DNA of 32,012 nucleotides from contig DHEF01000052.1 in assembly GCA_002399735.1 (NCBI GenBank), positions 19,980-51,991 of the forward strand, written 5' to 3'. The notes under the pieces are model-generated. The model was not told the origin of the DNA and made no database searches. It saw nothing but the letters and a program-made list of their open reading frames with translations. Positions 1 through 8,662 of the stretch are shown here, one piece after another (the first letter of the stretch is position 1; the number at the start of each line of letters is the position of its first letter). The position numbers and the translations under genes are program-made. This DNA comes from Chitinophagaceae bacterium UBA4857 (GTDB taxonomy: Bacteria > Bacteroidota > Bacteroidia > Chitinophagales > Chitinophagaceae).

Positions 1-35
1 TATCGAATTAATTCTATTGGCCACTTGTGTTTCTA

Positions 36-100
36 GCCCCGAGCTTGGCACAGTGCGTTTTACTCGGGGCAGTATCCCGTTTCTAATCCCGCTGTTCGGG
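36..100. repeat. Structured non-coding repeat, GCCCCGAG/CTCGGGGC hairpin
   Basis: A perfect 8-bp inverted repeat (GCCCCGAG at 36-43, CTCGGGGC at 63-70) is followed by a small CCCG/CGGG hairpin (88-91/97-100). A similar sequence occurs in opposite orientation around 20458-20490, so this looks like one member of a dispersed intergenic family. The rest of 1-272 holds no convincing gene. Confidence 0.5.
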
Positions 101-272
101 GTATTTTAATCGGGTGTTCGGTAATTCTATTCTACATTTGGCAATAAAGTCATTATTTTATCAGAGTTACAATTCCTTCTCTTTTTGAAAAGGATTTACA
201 AGAGGGAAAGAGAAACACTAGGGGTGAGATTCATTTCCAGGTCATCACATTTCCAAATTGTTTTAAATATAT

Positions 273-296
273 GGGCTGCAAAATGCAGCCCTTTTT
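273..296 (+). terminator. Rho-independent terminator
   Basis: GGGCTGCA (273-280) pairs perfectly with TGCAGCCC (284-291) across an AAA loop and is followed by five Ts. It would end a rightward transcript entering from the left edge, or act as an attenuator ahead of the glycosyltransferase cluster. Its presence inside a 61-codon TTG-start frame (185-370) argues against that frame being a gene. Confidence 0.75.
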
Positions 297-412
297 GTTG
301 GTATAAAAATGGCAGTAATAAAAAGGCGAAAAAGTTTTTCATATTTATATGCATCGTTTATTCATATTAATTGTCAAAGGTGCAACTAAAAAATAGTTTA
401 AAATATTTTTTA

Positions 413-1249
413 ATGAACCGTAACGTTTTATCAGACAACTTAGATTTTTGTGTGCTAATACCTTGCTTCAATAATTTACAGGGTTTGATAGTATCGCTTA
501 AAAGTATTTATTATCCAACTTCTGATTTTTTAGTAGTAGTGGTAGATGATGGGAGCGTAGAGCCTTTAGATGAAAATTACGTAAGTAAAATTACCGGCAA
601 ACCTGTAATGGTAATACGTATGCAACAAAACGTTGGTATTACACAAGCCTTAAATGCCGGGTTAACCTGGATAGTAGAAAACATAACAACAAATTATATA
701 GCCCGTTTAGATTGTGAGGACATTTGCCGGAAAGAAAGGTTTGTTAAACAAATAAGTTTTTTAAAAACTCATACACAAGTTTCATTATTAGGAAGCTGGT
801 GTAATTTTGAAGATAGTAAAACCGGCAAGCATTATTTATACAAAAGCCCTGAGTTACATACTAGTATTGTTAAAGATATGTACAGTCGGAATTCGTTCAT
901 TCATCCCACTGTAATAATCAATGTATCAGTATTTGATAAAACTGGTTTTTACCCTACCAATTATGAATATGCCGAAGATTATGCGCTGTTCTGGAAAATC
1001 TGTACAACTTCACAAGCTCACATTTTACCCGAAAGTTTAGTTAACTGTTTGTTAAACAGAAACGGTATTTCCTACAAAAATAAAAACAAACAATTAGGGG
1101 CTCGTTTTAAAGTTATCATTAAACTGGCACCAAATTCGTTATATAAAGTCTTTGGCTTAGCTAGGCTTGTATTTTTATTTCTGCTGCCAAAGAAATTAAT
1201 TCTGAGATTGAAGTTATTTATACATAATGATGCAACGGTAGTAAAATAA
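413..1249 (+). CDS. Family 2 glycosyltransferase
   Basis: A GT-A fold glycosyltransferase expected to transfer a sugar from a nucleotide donor onto a growing surface glycan at the cytoplasmic membrane face. Visible are the N-terminal 'VLIPCFNN' strand, the 'VVVDDGS' nucleotide-binding motif (about residues 42-48), the metal-binding DxD equivalent written as DCED (D100-D103), and a later 'YAEDYALFWK' acceptor/base segment. It is 278 aa from this ATG, a normal GT2 length. I chose ATG 413 over an in-frame TTG at 371 because the TTG has no ribosome-binding signal and the domain begins only about 12 residues after the ATG. It is the first gene of a co-directional polysaccharide cluster. The sugar specificity cannot be read from the sequence. 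Confidence 0.9.
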   Translation: MNRNVLSDNLDFCVLIPCFNNLQGLIVSLKSIYYPTSDFLVVVVDDGSVEPLDENYVSKITGKPVMVIRMQQNVGITQALNAGLTWIVENITTNYIARLDCEDICRKERFVKQISFLKTHTQVSLLGSWCNFEDSKTGKHYLYKSPELHTSIVKDMYSRNSFIHPTVIINVSVFDKTGFYPTNYEYAEDYALFWKICTTSQAHILPESLVNCLLNRNGISYKNKNKQLGARFKVIIKLAPNSLYKVFGLARLVFLFLLPKKLILRLKLFIHNDATVVK

Positions 1250-1341
1250 GTGTTGTCAGAAGTAAAAATTGGAGAAACAGTTTTTGTAATCTACTTAAAA
1301 CTGGCTTTAAAATTTTAATGAGTGATATTCTTAACCCTAGC

Positions 1342-1370
1342 ATAAATGTTAATTGCATAATAACATTTAT
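1342..1370. repeat. Perfect 10-bp inverted repeat in intergenic gap
   Basis: ATAAATGTTA (1342-1351) and TAACATTTAT (1361-1370) are exact reverse complements around a 9-bp spacer, in the 241-bp gap between the first two glycosyltransferase genes. There is no T-run after it, so it does not look like a terminator. An operator or an RNA hairpin is possible. Nothing else is recognisable in the gap. Confidence 0.35.
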
Positions 1371-1490
1371 CAATTCCGTATTTGCTTGTGTAAGACTATC
1401 TTACTTAGTATCAGCCTATAACGATCATTGCTCTGCTATTATTTATTAACGAAATCAAATTTGTGTTGTAAGGATTATAATCGACGGCAT

Positions 1491-2618
1491 ATGATAGTTG
1501 TACATGTTATAGAACCATTTGCATCCGGCGTTGCTTTGTTTGTAAAATCGCTTACAAAAGTGTTAAGCACTGATAAACATATAGTAATACACGGAGAACG
1601 AAAGGATGAAATTGAAGCAGATTTAGTTAAAAAGGGATTTCATACTACTAATGTTAAATTCATTCCCTGGAAGTCTGCAAACAGAAATATTAGCATTTTT
1701 AAAGATATTCAGGCACTTATTGAATTATATACAATTCTTAAACGTTTAAAAAAAGCCGGCCTTTGTGATGTAGTTCATCTACATTCAGCAAAAAGTGGCT
1801 TTTTGGGCAGAATTGTATGCTGGATGCTAAACCTGCAAAATGTATATTATACGCCGAATGGAGCCTCCTTTCTATCAACCAACTCCTACATTAAAAGATT
1901 TATTTTCAAAAAATTAGAAATTGCTGCAAACAAACTTTGCGGAAAAGTTATATGCAGTTCCGCCTCCGAATTTAATGAGTATAATAAATTAGGTATAAAA
2001 TCTTTGTATGTAAATAACGGTGTTGAAACCTCTGACTATGTTCCCAAACAATTGTCAAAACCTTCCGAAAAATTTCGAATAATAACTTGTGGTAGGATTG
2101 TTGCACAGAAAAATCCGGAACTATTCAATCAAATTGCCTCCTATTTTATAGGGTTAGACAATTTTGAATTTATCTGGATTGGTGATGGACCAGACGCAAG
2201 CTTGCTTAAGTCACCTAATATTAAAATTACCGGATGGCTTCAGGAACATGCAGTTAGTGATTTAATAATGAAAGGAGATGTCTACGTATCTACTTCTCAA
2301 TATGAGGGGCTTTCGTTTGCTGCACTAGAGGCTATGTCTTTAAAAAAACCATTATTACTTACAGATTGTGTTGGTAACAGAGACATTGTTAAACAAGGAA
2401 TGAATGGAGATTTATTTTCAAATAAAAGATCGGCTATTTCCAAAATAATACATTATCAAAATAACAGAGAAATGTTATCAGTAATGGGAGAGTTGTCGAG
2501 TGAAATTAAAAAAGTGGAATATGATATGTACGACAACTTCAGAATTTATAAGGATATATATCTGGGGAAAGCTTTTATAGGAAAACAATTTATGAAAACG
2601 TGGACGTTTAACTATTAA
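1491..2618 (+). CDS. Family 4 glycosyltransferase
   Basis: A GT-B fold glycosyltransferase of 375 aa. The start 'MIVVHVIEPFASGVALFVKSL' is the usual N-terminal Rossmann strand plus glycine-containing loop of GT4 enzymes. Later come 'IITCGRIVAQKNPELF' (donor-domain start) and 'STSQYEGLSFAALEAMSLKKP', which carries the E-x7-E donor-binding motif (YEGLSFAALE) intact. The ATG at 1491 is preferred over a TTG at 1428 because it places the first beta strand at residue 2 and has an AAGGA-like sequence about 20 bases upstream. The next gene starts 13 bp after the stop, which suggests one transcript. It probably adds one sugar of the exported glycan repeat or its adaptor; donor and acceptor are unknown. 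Confidence 0.9.
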   Translation: MIVVHVIEPFASGVALFVKSLTKVLSTDKHIVIHGERKDEIEADLVKKGFHTTNVKFIPWKSANRNISIFKDIQALIELYTILKRLKKAGLCDVVHLHSAKSGFLGRIVCWMLNLQNVYYTPNGASFLSTNSYIKRFIFKKLEIAANKLCGKVICSSASEFNEYNKLGIKSLYVNNGVETSDYVPKQLSKPSEKFRIITCGRIVAQKNPELFNQIASYFIGLDNFEFIWIGDGPDASLLKSPNIKITGWLQEHAVSDLIMKGDVYVSTSQYEGLSFAALEAMSLKKPLLLTDCVGNRDIVKQGMNGDLFSNKRSAISKIIHYQNNREMLSVMGELSSEIKKVEYDMYDNFRIYKDIYLGKAFIGKQFMKTWTFNY

Positions 2619-2631
2619 TTGAAGTTATGAT

Positions 2632-3003
2632 ATGGAGAATATTAAAGTAATAAAGCTAGATGATAAGAAGGATTTAAATGTAAATGAGATTCATCAAACA
2701 TTGCTAGCTATCAATAATAAAATAGACGAGGCTGTTGATAGTAATAAAGACCACATTGAAAGGAGTGATGATACAATTTCTAATTTGTTACAGTTGATGG
2801 ATAAAAAGGATGAGGTTATAAAATATCTTGAAACTAAAAATGAAGAACTGAATCGTAAAGTATATGGCGATAAGCAACTGATAAATAAACTTCTTGGCGA
2901 TATTGAAAGATTAAATAATGATATTGTTTGGTATAAAAGAACTTACGAAAAAAGAAGTTTATTAGGTACAATTAAAGAAAAGCTTTTTAATAAAAAGCCT
3001 TAA
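2632..3003 (+). CDS. Small coiled-coil protein in glycosyltransferase cluster
   Basis: A 123-aa acidic/basic protein with no signal peptide, membrane segment or catalytic motif. Residues about 17-95 are hydrophilic with leucine/isoleucine heptad spacing (for example 'LLQLMDKKDEVIKYLETK'), so most of it should be a coiled coil. The C-terminal tail 'WYKRTYEKRSLLGTIKEKL' has the aromatic-basic pattern often found after coiled coils in Bacteroidota glycan-assembly proteins. A related pattern (SSKFWSLRKTWFTLRKKL) follows the coiled coil of the next gene product. It is only 13 bp from the upstream GT4. I infer a scaffold or length-control partner of the glycosyltransferases. The family is not one I can name. 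Confidence 0.75.
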   Translation: MENIKVIKLDDKKDLNVNEIHQTLLAINNKIDEAVDSNKDHIERSDDTISNLLQLMDKKDEVIKYLETKNEELNRKVYGDKQLINKLLGDIERLNNDIVWYKRTYEKRSLLGTIKEKLFNKKP

Positions 3004-3133
3004 TTATGATTTGATAGTTTTTACCTGAGTTTCACTCGGTGAAGTATTATTAATCCAATAAAAAATTATCCTTTAAATAATAAACAGATGTTGTAACCAT
3101 CTGGGATTTATTTGTGATTGTCATAATTTAATT

Positions 3134-5602
3134 ATGATATATCCCATCGTTTTAAGCCCTGGAATAATGAAAACAAATACACTTAATAACAATATAATTG
3201 TAAGAGGTTACACTGGATCATTAAGTTTAATGCAATTAGATAATCCTGTAGCGGTTGATTTATTTCCTGTATTTAATAATAATGGCCAGGATCTTACAAT
3301 AGTTGTATTAAGTTTTAACAGGGTGTCACTTACCATCAGACTACTTAACTCAATAATCAGGTGTATGCCTGATTATAAGGGAAATATTTTAATTGTAGAC
3401 AACGGGTCAGATACTGAGCAAATAAAATTGTTAGAAAAAAGAATTAGCGAGATAAGTTCTTTAAACATTGATTTAGTAAAGTATGGTGTAAATAAAGGTG
3501 TGGCAAAAGGTAGAAATGAGGCCATGGAGTACGTAAAAACAAGTTGGGTTTTATCGTTAGACAATGATATATACCTGATAGAAAACCCTTTGAATGGAAT
3601 AGCAAAAGCCATAAAAACCTTAGGTGCTTATTATATAAATGTTCCATTGCTTAAACCTGATGGTAATACCATTGATGCTTACGGAGGTGATTTATGGGTT
3701 GAACCTTATGGTAACTCTTATCATATTAGCGGTAGTAGTAGTTACCGCCAAATGAGCAAAAGCTTATTGCCACAAAAACAACCCTTTTTGTCAACCTTTG
3801 TATTTGGAGGAGCCTCTGTTTTTTACAAAGATCATTTTTTAAAGTTTGGTGGTTATGATACCAATATGTTTGTTGGTTTTGAGGATACAGAACTTTCTTT
3901 AAGACTTTACAAAGAGGGCATAAAAATAGGCAATATGGCCGGTCTGTGCTTTGTTCATGCACACGACGTTCCCGAAAACGACACTGATAAAAATGCTGAA
4001 AAGGTTAGGTTCTCTTCCCTTGAAATTAAAAAATCGGGTGAATATTTTAAGCAAAAACATGGTCTGATTGTTTGGCAGGAAGGTATTGAGGACTGGATTA
4101 AAACAAAGTTTAAAGAACTGAAAATTAATAAGGCTAACAGCAAAACGGATGATGAAAATAATAATGATGATTCTGATAGTGATGGTTTAAATGTAGCTCA
4201 AAATGAGCTGGCTCCTTTAGTTGAAATTGAAATACTAAAAAATGAAGTACAGCGATTGAAGGGTAAGGTTGCGGCCATGGAAAGCAGTAAGTTTTGGTCA
4301 CTAAGAAAAACTTGGTTTACCTTAAGAAAAAAGCTTCATATTGATAATGATGATTATTCAATTCTTGATAAAAGAGCTTACCAAAAAAGGAATAACAATT
4401 TACACTCAAAAAACGGTAGCAAACATCCATACGAATATCATAGACTTTTAAAAGATATAGATTTAACTGAAACGAAAGATAAGTCAGTGTTGATTTTTAT
4501 TCCTTTCATGGTAGTGGGAGGTGCAGAAACGGCTATTCTTCAGGTAATCAAAGGTTTTAAAAAGAATAATGTGCATGTTAGTTTAATAGTCAGTGAGCAC
4601 AGTTATTCCGAAATGGGTGATACTTCACATTTGTTTGCGACAGAATGCAATGACTATTATTTCCTGGAAGATTATAGAACCCTTTGGAATGACCAGGATT
4701 ATTGGAAACATTGGAAAAAACTTACCTGCGAAATAATAAAATCAAGGGGAATTAATAATATACTCATCAGCAATTCATCCTTTGCTTATGAAATATTAAA
4801 AGACTTAAAATCGGAGTTTCCTTTTTTAAAAGTTATTAATCCTGTCTATAGTACCGTTGGTCATATCATTGATAATATCAAACAGGAAAAATACATTGAT
4901 CTTACTGTTGTTGAAAATCCCAAAGTGGAAGATTATTTAATTTCCACATGCCAAAGAAATCAATCAAAAGTAAAAAGAATTGAAAACGGTGTAGATACAT
5001 CTTTGTTTACTCCTCAGCTTACTAATAAGAAAGAGATAAATAACTTCATATTACCTGCTGATAAAAAGGTAGTTACATTTTTAGGTCGTTTGTCCGAAGA
5101 AAAAGGACCCGATATTTTTGTTGAAATAGCCGGGCGAATGAAAAACTGTCATAATGTACATTTCTTATTAGCAGGCGGTGGCCCAATGGCTGCAAGTATT
5201 ATAGCACAGATTGAAAAACTAAATATTCACAATAACATTACCTATATAGGATATGCAGATGCAAAAGAGGTTCTTGCATTAACTGATATACTAATAGTTC
5301 CCTCACGTATGGATGGAAGACCGAATGTGGTTTTAGAAAGTTTGGCCATGGGTGTGCCTGTTATTTGCTCAGATGCCGGAGGTTTACCATGGTTAATTTC
5401 TGAGCAGAAAAAAACAGGTTTTTGCTTAAATCTTACGTCTTTAAGGTCATTTGAAAACGCCATTTTACAACTAATCAACAATGATGGTTTATATAACGAG
5501 TTTAGTCAATCGTGCAGACGATTTGCAGAAGAAAAACTTGATGTATGTATAACACAAAAGGGATATATAGATGTATTACAAGAACATAGCTTTAAAGCAT
5601 AG
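3134..5602 (+). CDS. Bifunctional glycosyltransferase, GT2-coiled coil-GT4
   Basis: An 822-aa two-enzyme fusion. The GT2 half (about residues 53-290) shows 'TIVVLSFNR', 'ILIVDNGSD', the metal motif in 'LSLDNDIYL' (about residue 143) and the 'FVGFEDTELSLRLYKEG' segment. An acidic Asp/Asn-rich linker (about 336-350) and a short coiled coil (about 364-390, ending in the W/R/K-rich tail) join it to a GT4 half (about 448-815). The GT4 half has 'FMVVGGAETAILQ', 'FLGRLSEEKGPD' and the donor motif DGRPNVVLE, where the first Glu of E-x7-E is Asp (D727, E735). Two activities in one chain suggest alternating sugar additions or primer plus elongation. ATG 3134 was kept; ATG 3167 is a second in-frame option. 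It is preceded by a 130-bp gap with no other gene. Confidence 0.92.
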   Translation: MIYPIVLSPGIMKTNTLNNNIIVRGYTGSLSLMQLDNPVAVDLFPVFNNNGQDLTIVVLSFNRVSLTIRLLNSIIRCMPDYKGNILIVDNGSDTEQIKLLEKRISEISSLNIDLVKYGVNKGVAKGRNEAMEYVKTSWVLSLDNDIYLIENPLNGIAKAIKTLGAYYINVPLLKPDGNTIDAYGGDLWVEPYGNSYHISGSSSYRQMSKSLLPQKQPFLSTFVFGGASVFYKDHFLKFGGYDTNMFVGFEDTELSLRLYKEGIKIGNMAGLCFVHAHDVPENDTDKNAEKVRFSSLEIKKSGEYFKQKHGLIVWQEGIEDWIKTKFKELKINKANSKTDDENNNDDSDSDGLNVAQNELAPLVEIEILKNEVQRLKGKVAAMESSKFWSLRKTWFTLRKKLHIDNDDYSILDKRAYQKRNNNLHSKNGSKHPYEYHRLLKDIDLTETKDKSVLIFIPFMVVGGAETAILQVIKGFKKNNVHVSLIVSEHSYSEMGDTSHLFATECNDYYFLEDYRTLWNDQDYWKHWKKLTCEIIKSRGINNILISNSSFAYEILKDLKSEFPFLKVINPVYSTVGHIIDNIKQEKYIDLTVVENPKVEDYLISTCQRNQSKVKRIENGVDTSLFTPQLTNKKEINNFILPADKKVVTFLGRLSEEKGPDIFVEIAGRMKNCHNVHFLLAGGGPMAASIIAQIEKLNIHNNITYIGYADAKEVLALTDILIVPSRMDGRPNVVLESLAMGVPVICSDAGGLPWLISEQKKTGFCLNLTSLRSFENAILQLINNDGLYNEFSQSCRRFAEEKLDVCITQKGYIDVLQEHSFKA

Positions 5603-5678
5603 TACGAAAATGTGATAGATTATTTAAACTTGAAATATGCTTTTCTTTTATAAGAAAGCGGGAGAGAAACGATAGAAA

Positions 5679-7856
5679 ATGAAATATTGGATTCTTACAA
5701 CTGAGTATCCTCCACAATATGGAGGGGGAATAGGGACTTATTGTTATCATACTGCGGTAATGCTTGCTCAAAAAGGTCATCAGGTATCGGTTTTTATTAA
5801 CGATATGAGCGTGAGTGAATATAAGGTACAATCAGGTAATGGTATTCGTGTTATTCGTTTTAATCCTTCGCAAACAAATTCTCATTCTTTTTTGGGTCAT
5901 CAAACTAATCTTAGCTATGAGTTTGCACATATAGTAAAACAGTTTATTGAACAAGAGGGTAAGCCGGATGTTATTGAAGCGCAGGAATATCTTGGCATTG
6001 CTTACTACTTACTACAGTATAAATACCTTTTGTACGATTGGTGTGTAGACGTACCTGTTTTAATAACTATGCATTCCCCTTCTATTTTAAGTTTTATATA
6101 CAACAAAGTTTCTGAATACAGGTATCCCAATTATTGGATATGTCAGATGGAGTTTTTTTGTCTACGGGCTGCTACGCATATTATATCTCCAAGTAAATAT
6201 ATAATAGGTGAACTAGACAATAGAGTTGCATTGCAACAACAACAAATAACTATTATACGAAACCCATATTTGTACACGCAGACTGTAGAACATATTGATA
6301 ATAATGAAAAACAAAACCAGATTATATTTTATGGTAAACTAACAGCACAAAAAGGTGTTTTTGAGCTGCTAAATTATTTTAAAAAGTTGTGGGATACCGG
6401 ATTTTCAAGGTCGTTATATCTTATAGGGGGGCAGGACATTGTTTATCACCCGGAAGGTATTGCGATGGGTACAATAATCAAGAATAAATACACCCAGTAT
6501 ATTAGTGAGGGGTTATTGATTTTTGAAGATAGAATTAAGCCAAACGCAATTGCAAATCGTTTGGCAAGTGCTGAAGTAATTATAGTTCCAAGCAATAATG
6601 ATAATTTTCCTTACGTGGTTTTAGAAATGATGGCATTGGGAAAGATTGTTTTGGTATCTAAACAAGGTGGACAGGCAGAAATTGTTGAACATGGGATTAA
6701 TGGTTTTTTATTCGATCATCGATTGCCCGACACTTTTGCTGAACAGTTACAAAATATCTTATCCTTAACAAATTCGCAGCGGGAGATAATATCAAAAAAT
6801 GCGATAGAAAGAGTTAAAATCATCAGTGGATATGAGGAAGTTTATGCAAAAAAAAATACTGTTTTAAAGGAATTATTGAGTAAGCAAAAGTTTCGTCCTA
6901 CCGATTTTCCTTTCACTAACAATCAATCAATAACTAAAGATTATTCCCCACAAAATTTAGAACATACCAATAAAAAATTATCTGTTGTTATCCCTTATTA
7001 TAATTTAGGGAAATATATAGATGATACTGTTAACGCAATTAAGAAAACATTATACGGTGATGTAGAGATTATCATTGTGAATGATGGTAGTAATGAGCAG
7101 CAAAGTATAAAGCAACTGGATAATTACCGAAAGGACAATATAATACGTGTAATTGATACTGAAAACAGAGGATTAGCCGCAGCAAGAAATATAGGTGCAA
7201 TGCAGGCAAGAGGACATTATTTAGCTTTTTTGGATGCAGATGATACTGTTTCTTCAACTTATTATCCAATAGCCATAGCTGTTCTTGCCCATTACAAAAA
7301 TGTTGATTTTGTTGGATGCTGGTGTCATTATTTTGAAAATGGTTCAGGAGTCTGGCCTACTTTTTCGCCGGAACTACCTTTGCTCCTGTTCCATAATATT
7401 ATCAACTCCAGTGCACTGGTTTATAAAAGAGAAAGTTTTTTAAATGGCGGGGGTAATGATGAAAAGATGCCTTTTCAAGGCGTAGAAGATTATGACAGTG
7501 TAGTTTCAATGGTTGGCAAAGGTTATAATGGGGTGGTTATTCCAGAATTATTGTTCCAGTATCGGGTAAGAAAGAGTTCTATGTTTCGTCAAATTTCACC
7601 ATCAAAAAAAATCATTTTGTCTCAATACATGGTAAACAAACATAGCGCATTATATGCTCATTTTGCAACTGAGATAGTTAATCTGTCTACAGCTAATGGT
7701 CCTGGTATTTGGGTGGATAATCCATCTCTTGATCTTCACCTTGCTGACAAAATGCCCTTTGGCTCCAAAATTTCACTAAAGTTTATCAGGCTAATAAAAA
7801 GAAACAAATTGGTGAGAGCGGCAGCTTATAAAATTTACTCTTATATAAAAAAATAA
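5679..7856 (+). CDS. Bifunctional glycosyltransferase, GT4-GT2
   Basis: A 725-aa fusion with the reverse domain order of its upstream neighbour. The GT4 half (residues 1-about 400) begins 'MKYWILTTEYPPQYGGGIGTY' with the glycine loop, then 'IIFYGKLTAQKGVFELL' (about 220) and the donor motif DNFPYVVLE (D308-E316, again Asp for the first Glu). The GT2 half (about 433-690) has 'LSVVIPYYNLG', 'IIIVNDGS', 'ENRGLAAARNIG', the metal-binding DADD (519-522) and 'GVEDYDSVV' (about 603). GGAGAG lies about 11-16 bases before the ATG, an unusually clear ribosome site for this window. Only 3 bp separate its stop from the ABC permease start, so synthesis and export are probably co-translated. Substrates are unknown. 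Confidence 0.92.
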   Translation: MKYWILTTEYPPQYGGGIGTYCYHTAVMLAQKGHQVSVFINDMSVSEYKVQSGNGIRVIRFNPSQTNSHSFLGHQTNLSYEFAHIVKQFIEQEGKPDVIEAQEYLGIAYYLLQYKYLLYDWCVDVPVLITMHSPSILSFIYNKVSEYRYPNYWICQMEFFCLRAATHIISPSKYIIGELDNRVALQQQQITIIRNPYLYTQTVEHIDNNEKQNQIIFYGKLTAQKGVFELLNYFKKLWDTGFSRSLYLIGGQDIVYHPEGIAMGTIIKNKYTQYISEGLLIFEDRIKPNAIANRLASAEVIIVPSNNDNFPYVVLEMMALGKIVLVSKQGGQAEIVEHGINGFLFDHRLPDTFAEQLQNILSLTNSQREIISKNAIERVKIISGYEEVYAKKNTVLKELLSKQKFRPTDFPFTNNQSITKDYSPQNLEHTNKKLSVVIPYYNLGKYIDDTVNAIKKTLYGDVEIIIVNDGSNEQQSIKQLDNYRKDNIIRVIDTENRGLAAARNIGAMQARGHYLAFLDADDTVSSTYYPIAIAVLAHYKNVDFVGCWCHYFENGSGVWPTFSPELPLLLFHNIINSSALVYKRESFLNGGGNDEKMPFQGVEDYDSVVSMVGKGYNGVVIPELLFQYRVRKSSMFRQISPSKKIILSQYMVNKHSALYAHFATEIVNLSTANGPGIWVDNPSLDLHLADKMPFGSKISLKFIRLIKRNKLVRAAAYKIYSYIKK

Positions 7857-7859
7857 AAA

Positions 7860-8657
7860 ATGCTTCTTAAGGTTGTGAAAGATTGGGGAGGACAATCAAA
7901 CAAATTTGAAAGAATTTGGCTTTTGGCAAAAATTGAATTCAAGTTACGTTATTATGAAAATAAATTAGGATTGTTATGGGCTTTACTAAAGCCCATCATG
8001 GACATCTGTATTTACTATGTGGTGTTTAAAATAATTATGAAAACAGATGTTCCGGCATTTGCTTCTTTTTTATTTATAGGCCTTATACTTTGGAACTTTT
8101 TTGTAGAGTCCACTACAGGAAGTATTCAAATATTGCAGACCAAAAAGTATTTGTACGAATACAGTAATATGAACAAACTGGAATTATATATATCACAGTT
8201 ATTCAGTAATTCTATTGGCTTTGTGTTTAATTTTTTTATGTTTCTTATTTTTTACAGTTTCCTTGAAAAGGATAGTATTGGCATTTCTTTTCAAATTTTA
8301 TGGATGTTACCCATATATTTCAATTTGTTTATTCTCTCATTAGGGCTGGCTTTAATTTTATCTAGTATATACATTATTGCAAAAGACATAACACAAATAT
8401 GGCAGGTATTTGTTTCGTTGTTATTTTTTCTGTCTCCTATTTTATATAATCTGAAGCTGTTTAAAAGTGCGTTACCCACTTTTCATTATTTAAACCCTAT
8501 TGCAGGAATTATTATTAATGCAAGGCGTGTAACCATGGAAAAGTTACCACCTGATTTCAACTTGTTTCTTTGGAACATGGTGTATGCATTTGTTTTCCTA
8601 TTTATAGGTGTATTTGTTTTAAACAAACTTGGCGCTAAAGCAGCAGAAAAACTTTAA
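7860..8657 (+). CDS. wzm: ABC-2 type polysaccharide export permease (Wzm-like)
   Basis: A 265-aa integral membrane protein with about six hydrophobic segments and the cytoplasmic amphipathic N-terminus 'LLAKIEFKLRYYENKLGLLWALLKPIMDICIYYVVF', which is typical of the TagG/RfbA/Wzm branch of ABC-2 permeases. It would form the inner-membrane channel that moves undecaprenyl-linked glycan to the periplasm. It starts 3 bp after the preceding double glycosyltransferase and ends 5 bp before the ATPase gene, the usual Wzm-Wzt order. Family assignment is firm; the name wzm is by role and context, since teichoic-acid type exporters look alike. A Gram-negative host favours O-antigen or capsule export. Confidence 0.92.
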   Translation: MLLKVVKDWGGQSNKFERIWLLAKIEFKLRYYENKLGLLWALLKPIMDICIYYVVFKIIMKTDVPAFASFLFIGLILWNFFVESTTGSIQILQTKKYLYEYSNMNKLELYISQLFSNSIGFVFNFFMFLIFYSFLEKDSIGISFQILWMLPIYFNLFILSLGLALILSSIYIIAKDITQIWQVFVSLLFFLSPILYNLKLFKSALPTFHYLNPIAGIIINARRVTMEKLPPDFNLFLWNMVYAFVFLFIGVFVLNKLGAKAAEKL

Positions 8658-8662
8658 AATTT

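Noticed and set aside
190..240. AAACACTAGGGGTGAGATTC looked like the start of a TPP riboswitch
   Set aside because: The other conserved TPP elements (CTGAGA in the right place, ACCTGATC) are absent and no thiamine gene follows.
185..370. 61-codon frame from a TTG start
   Set aside because: It runs through a clear terminator hairpin (273-296), has no domain character and no ribosome-binding signal.
3085..3103. CAGATG/CATCTG hairpin before the GT2-GT4 gene
   Set aside because: Only 6 bp of pairing and no T-run; not stronger than expected in such a gap.
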